Shown: one piece after another, positions 11,925 through 14,456 of the stretch
Position numbering within the stretch: the stretch's first letter is position 1
Layout of the letters: each line of letters begins with the position of its first letter
Assembly (NCBI GenBank): GCA_002345845.1
Contig: DDWF01000081.1
Span: 1 to 14,456, forward strand
Direction: 5' to 3'
DNA: 14,456 bases
Source of the DNA: Betaproteobacteria bacterium UBA2293
GTDB lineage: Bacteria; Pseudomonadota; Gammaproteobacteria; Burkholderiales; Rhodocyclaceae
The notes under the pieces: model-generated
Told to the model about the DNA's origin: nothing
What the model saw: only the letters and a program-made list of their open reading frames with translations
Database searches by the model: none
Program-made: the position numbers and the translations under genes

Positions 11925-13289
11925 ATGCCTGTTACCCCATACCCCCAATTGTTTTTGGCGGTCCTGGCCATAAGCGCGGTGGTCTGCCTGACGCCGGCCG
12001 CAACGGCTGCCGATGAGGATTTCTCGACGCTGGTCAAGCGCCTGCAGTCCGAGAAACCAAAGTTCGCGACGCGCCAGCAGGCTTTGCTTGCACAGCGTTA
12101 CGACCTCGCCAACAGGCCGGCAAGCGGCGTGCGCATGTCACGCGGCAAGGCCGTTCAGGACGGTGTGCGCGTCAAGTTGCCGGCGGGGATGAGCTGGGAG
12201 AAACTCGCCGCCTTGTCGCCGGAGCAGATCAAGGAGCAGCAACTCTGGCCGGGCGGTTTCCTGCCGTTGCCGCATCCGCACCATGAGGCGGGGGGCATGA
12301 TCTTCCCCAAGTTTGTTATCGATGAGACGAAGAAGCAGACCGATCGCGATCTGACGCGCTTCGACCTCGATTTCGATGTGCCCGATCATTTCCTGCCCGA
12401 GTTCCCGGCGGCGATCTTTCTGACGACACGGCCGGATCTTGGTGATGTATCGCAAGGCCAACTGGTGACCCTGAGCAATTTCAACGAGCTGTTCAAGGAC
12501 ATCCTCAACCCCAAACAACTCGAAGGCTTGCGCCTACTGGTTACTCCGTTTCCCCAGCAGCAGTTCAATGCCACCGAGGATCGGCGTAGCCTGAAAGCCA
12601 GCCAGGGCGTCACCTGTTTCGATTGCCACGCCAATGGCCATAGCAATTCGGCCACGCATACGGTCGGTGATATTCGGCCGAACGAGCATCGCCATCGGAT
12701 CGATACGCCGTCGTTGCGCGGCGTCAATATTCAGCGCCTGTTCGGTTCGCAGCGGGCGCTCAAGACGATCGAGGACTTCACCGAGTTCGAGCAGCGTGCG
12801 GCTTATTTCGACGGCATTCCCGCCGATGCGGCACGTAAGGGCACCAATGTTCTGGAGCGCGGTAGCCAGGTGCATTTCATGGCCGAGTTTCAGGCCCTGC
12901 TCGATTTCCCGCCGGCACCCAAACTCAACGTTTTCGGCATGCTCAATCCGGCTACCGCCAGCGCCAACGAGATGCGCGGTCAGCAGGTCTTTTTCGGCAA
13001 GGGGCAGTGCGCCACCTGTCATACGCCGCCGTATTACACCGATAACCTGATGCACAACCTGAAGGTCGAGCGCTTCTTCAAGGAGGTCACGGTCAACGGC
13101 CGCAAAGCCTCGGCTGACGGGCCGATCAAGACTTTCCCGCTGCGCGGCATCAAGGACTCGCCCCCCTACTTGCACGATAACCGCCTGCTGACGCTGGAGG
13201 ACACCGTCGAATTCTTCAACCTGGTGCTGGAGTTGAAGCTCAGCGCCGAGGAGAAGAAGGATCTGGTGGCCTTCATGCGGGTTTTGTAG
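11925..13289 (+). CDS. Secreted di-haem c-type cytochrome, cytochrome c peroxidase/MauG-like
   Basis: This is a 454-aa protein starting at ATG 11925, with AAGGAG 6 bases upstream. A Sec signal peptide spans residues 1-29 (hydrophobic LFLAVLAISAVVCL, cleavage likely after ATA/AA). Two haem c attachment motifs are visible: CFDCH at 231-235 and CATCH at 362-366. The second is followed by TPPYYTDNLMH, and the C-terminus has TFPLRGIKDSPPYLHDNRL, EDTVEFFN and KKDLVAFMRVL, all typical of the C-terminal domain of periplasmic di-haem peroxidase-type proteins. The roughly 230-residue region before the first haem is longer than in classical CcpA peroxidases (about 320-350 aa in total), so it may have another redox role. 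Database entries of this type are sometimes labelled 'cytochrome B6', which the motifs do not support. It is monocistronic, with elaborate upstream symmetry elements. Confidence 0.85.
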   Translation: MPVTPYPQLFLAVLAISAVVCLTPAATAADEDFSTLVKRLQSEKPKFATRQQALLAQRYDLANRPASGVRMSRGKAVQDGVRVKLPAGMSWEKLAALSPEQIKEQQLWPGGFLPLPHPHHEAGGMIFPKFVIDETKKQTDRDLTRFDLDFDVPDHFLPEFPAAIFLTTRPDLGDVSQGQLVTLSNFNELFKDILNPKQLEGLRLLVTPFPQQQFNATEDRRSLKASQGVTCFDCHANGHSNSATHTVGDIRPNEHRHRIDTPSLRGVNIQRLFGSQRALKTIEDFTEFEQRAAYFDGIPADAARKGTNVLERGSQVHFMAEFQALLDFPPAPKLNVFGMLNPATASANEMRGQQVFFGKGQCATCHTPPYYTDNLMHNLKVERFFKEVTVNGRKASADGPIKTFPLRGIKDSPPYLHDNRLLTLEDTVEFFNLVLELKLSAEEKKDLVAFMRVL

Positions 13290-13313
13290 CCGTTATCGCC
13301 AGTCTTGGCTGAT

Positions 13314-13347
13314 GCCGGGCGAGCCAGCAGGCTTGCCTGCGCCCGGC
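13314..13347. terminator. GC-rich hairpin between convergent genes
   Basis: GCCGGGC (13314-13320) pairs with GCCCGGC (13341-13347); nested inside is GCAGG (13327-13331) pairing with CCTGC (13336-13340). It lies between the cytochrome stop and the pssA stop, where a bidirectional terminator is expected. Neither strand has a good T-tract, so Rho-independent function is uncertain. Confidence 0.4.
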
Positions 13348-13353
13348 TGGGGT

Positions 13354-13980
13354 TCAGGGTTTGGGAAGGCGCAACCGGCTGATCATCAGCGAGCCGGAGA
13401 GGGCGAAGATCAGGACCAGCGGATGGATGGTGAAGCCGGCCAGCGTCAATTCGCCGAACCACAGGGTGTCCCTGACGGCGCCGGTCCAGGCGGCAACAAA
13501 CAGCAGGCCGACAATTACGAGCGATGTCGGGATCGGCGTGCCTTCGAAGAACTTGACCTTGTCGCCGCCAGCGGAGAGTTCCTCCGCCGTCACGTTGTAG
13601 CGGGCCAGCCGGGAGACGCCGCAGGCGACGAAGTAGCAGAGGATGATGCGGTCGTAGAGGCCCTGCATGCCCAGGGCGTAGCCCATGATGGCCGGGGCGA
13701 CGCCGAAGGAGATGACGTCGGCGAGGGAGTCGAGTTCCCTGCCCATCGCCGAGGTCTTTTGCCGCCAGCGGGCGATCCGGCCATCCAGCACGTCGAAGAT
13801 CAGGGCCGCCAGTAGCAGGCCGCAGGCAAAGTAGATGTGCCGGATATCGCCGAACTGCAGGTAACTCATCGTCGAAAACAGCGCACCGACGCCGCTGATG
13901 GCGTTGCCAAGCGTGAACCAGTCGGCCAGATGGAATTCGCGAATCATTGAAAAGGGCTTCGGTTTGCCAGGGTTGGTCAT
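13354..13980 (-). CDS. pssA: CDP-diacylglycerol-serine O-phosphatidyltransferase
   Basis: This is a 208-aa membrane enzyme that makes phosphatidylserine from CDP-diacylglycerol and L-serine, the first step to phosphatidylethanolamine. The CDP-alcohol phosphotransferase signature D-G-x2-A-R-x8-G-x3-D-x3-D is exact at residues 66-88 (Asp66, Gly67, Ala70, Arg71, Gly80, Asp84, Asp88), with Asp63 just before it. Hydrophobic stretches before and after (for example FACGLLLAALIF and LVIVGLLFVAAW) fit the expected six-helix fold. This is the short integral-membrane (type II) form, shorter than many homologues of about 250-280 aa. ATG 13980 is chosen because GAGG lies 7 bases upstream. It sits alone between the fba terminator and the convergent cytochrome gene, so it probably has its own promoter in the 100-bp gap. 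Confidence 0.92.
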   Translation of the reverse strand: MTNPGKPKPFSMIREFHLADWFTLGNAISGVGALFSTMSYLQFGDIRHIYFACGLLLAALIFDVLDGRIARWRQKTSAMGRELDSLADVISFGVAPAIMGYALGMQGLYDRIILCYFVACGVSRLARYNVTAEELSAGGDKVKFFEGTPIPTSLVIVGLLFVAAWTGAVRDTLWFGELTLAGFTIHPLVLIFALSGSLMISRLRLPKP

Positions 13981-14030
13981 TGGGGACCTCGATGAAGTGA
14001 TTTTTGCGTATTTTTCGGGGTGCTCGGTGC

Positions 14031-14060
14031 CAAAAAAGCAAAAGCCGCCCGTGGGCGGCT
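14031..14060 (-). terminator. Rho-independent terminator of fba
   Basis: A perfect 8-bp stem, AGCCGCCC (14043-14050) with GGGCGGCT (14053-14060), closes on a 2-base gap. Read on the minus strand it is followed by TTTGC and a run of six T (plus-strand 14032-14037). It lies 26 bases after the aldolase stop codon, before pssA. Confidence 0.85.
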
Positions 14061-14085
14061 GTCGCTATTCGGTGCAGACAAGGCG

Positions 14086-14456
14086 TTATTTGACAACTTG
14101 GTTCAATTCGCCCTTGGCGTAACGCTCGGCCATCTTCTCCAGCGGCACGACCTTGATCTGGCTGGCGCGGCCGGCGCAGCCGAAGGCTTCGTAGCGGGCC
14201 AGGCAGATTCTCTTGGCGGCTTCGCGGGCCGGCTTCAGGTAGTCGCGCGGATCGAATTTGCCGGGATTCTCGAACAGGTAACGACGGACGGCGGCAGTCA
14301 TCGCCAGGCGGATGTCGGTATCGATGTTGACCTTGCGTACGCCGTGGGCGATGCCCTTGACGATTTCCTCGACCGGCACGCCGTAGGTTTCCTTCATGTC
14401 GCCGCCGAATTCGCGGATCTCGGCCAGCAGTTCCTGCGGCACGCTGGAGGAGCCGT
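14086..14456 (-). CDS. fba: Class II fructose-bisphosphate aldolase, C-terminal part (start beyond window)
   Basis: The last roughly 123 residues of a zinc-dependent aldolase are present; the frame is open to the right edge, where it reads [10 protein letters not shown], part of the conserved HGSSSVP segment. The enzyme interconverts fructose 1,6-bisphosphate with dihydroxyacetone phosphate and glyceraldehyde 3-phosphate in glycolysis, gluconeogenesis and the Calvin cycle. [19 protein letters not shown] matches the substrate-binding NxDTD region of the family. The C-terminal tail [19 protein letters not shown] to [11 protein letters not shown] is typical of the CbbA-like subgroup of betaproteobacteria (family length about 350 aa). 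The GTG at 14442 is an internal valine codon, not the start. A clear terminator follows the stop. Confidence 0.93.
   Translation of the reverse strand, partial: GSSSVPQELLAEIREFGGDMKETYGVPVEEIVKGIAHGVRKVNIDTDIRLAMTAAVRRYLFENPGKFDPRDYLKPAREAAKRICLARYEAFGCAGRASQIKVVPLEKMAERYAKGELNQVVK

Noticed and set aside
1..14456. CRISPR array, tRNA or rRNA genes, insertion sequence or integrase
   Set aside because: No regularly spaced repeats, cloverleaf-like segment, rRNA sequence or transposase/integrase motif was recognised by reading.

Overview
The window is GC-rich, densely coded chromosomal DNA. It most resembles a betaproteobacterium of the Rhodocyclales type (Dechloromonas/Azonexus/Accumulibacter-like). 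The reasons are a short PssA of 208 aa, a class II (CbbA-like) fructose-bisphosphate aldolase, a di-haem peroxidase-type cytochrome and strong G/C third-position codon use. This placement is inference from protein character; no rRNA marker is present.

Layout. (1) 1-1281, plus strand: the C-terminal membrane half of a calcium-transporting P-type ATPase, followed by a two-CBS-domain protein that probably starts at a CTG codon. (2) 1289-9606, minus strand: four tightly packed genes read from right to left. They encode a small SLOG-like nucleotide-binding protein, an 1805-aa multidomain protein (two alpha/beta-hydrolase domains, an unassigned macro-like region, a CHAT caspase-like protease and a helical C-terminus), an M15-type zinc peptidase with an ATGA overlap, and a polytopic membrane protein with a TIR-like cytoplasmic domain. 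(3) 9607-11924: a visibly AT-richer stretch with a degenerate DapB-like reductase, a lipoprotein with a carboxypeptidase-regulatory-like domain, and long non-coding spacers with inverted repeats; it looks acquired. (4) 11925-13289, plus strand: a secreted di-haem cytochrome c peroxidase/MauG-like protein. (5) 13354-14456, minus strand: pssA and the 3' end of fba, housekeeping genes, with a clear intrinsic terminator after fba.

The most interesting content is region 2. Its domain set (SLOG ligand-binding domain, CHAT protease, lipase-like hydrolases, peptidoglycan-peptidase-like M15, membrane TIR-like domain) is the vocabulary of bacterial conflict and immunity systems, in which a nucleotide-type signal or a proteolytic switch releases a damaging effector. 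The operon lacks an obvious phage structural gene, transposase or toxin-antitoxin pair. I propose it as a candidate uncharacterised defence or signalling system. The domain calls for the CHAT and second hydrolase are firm; the SLOG, TIR-like and macro-like calls are pattern-based, and the function is inferred.
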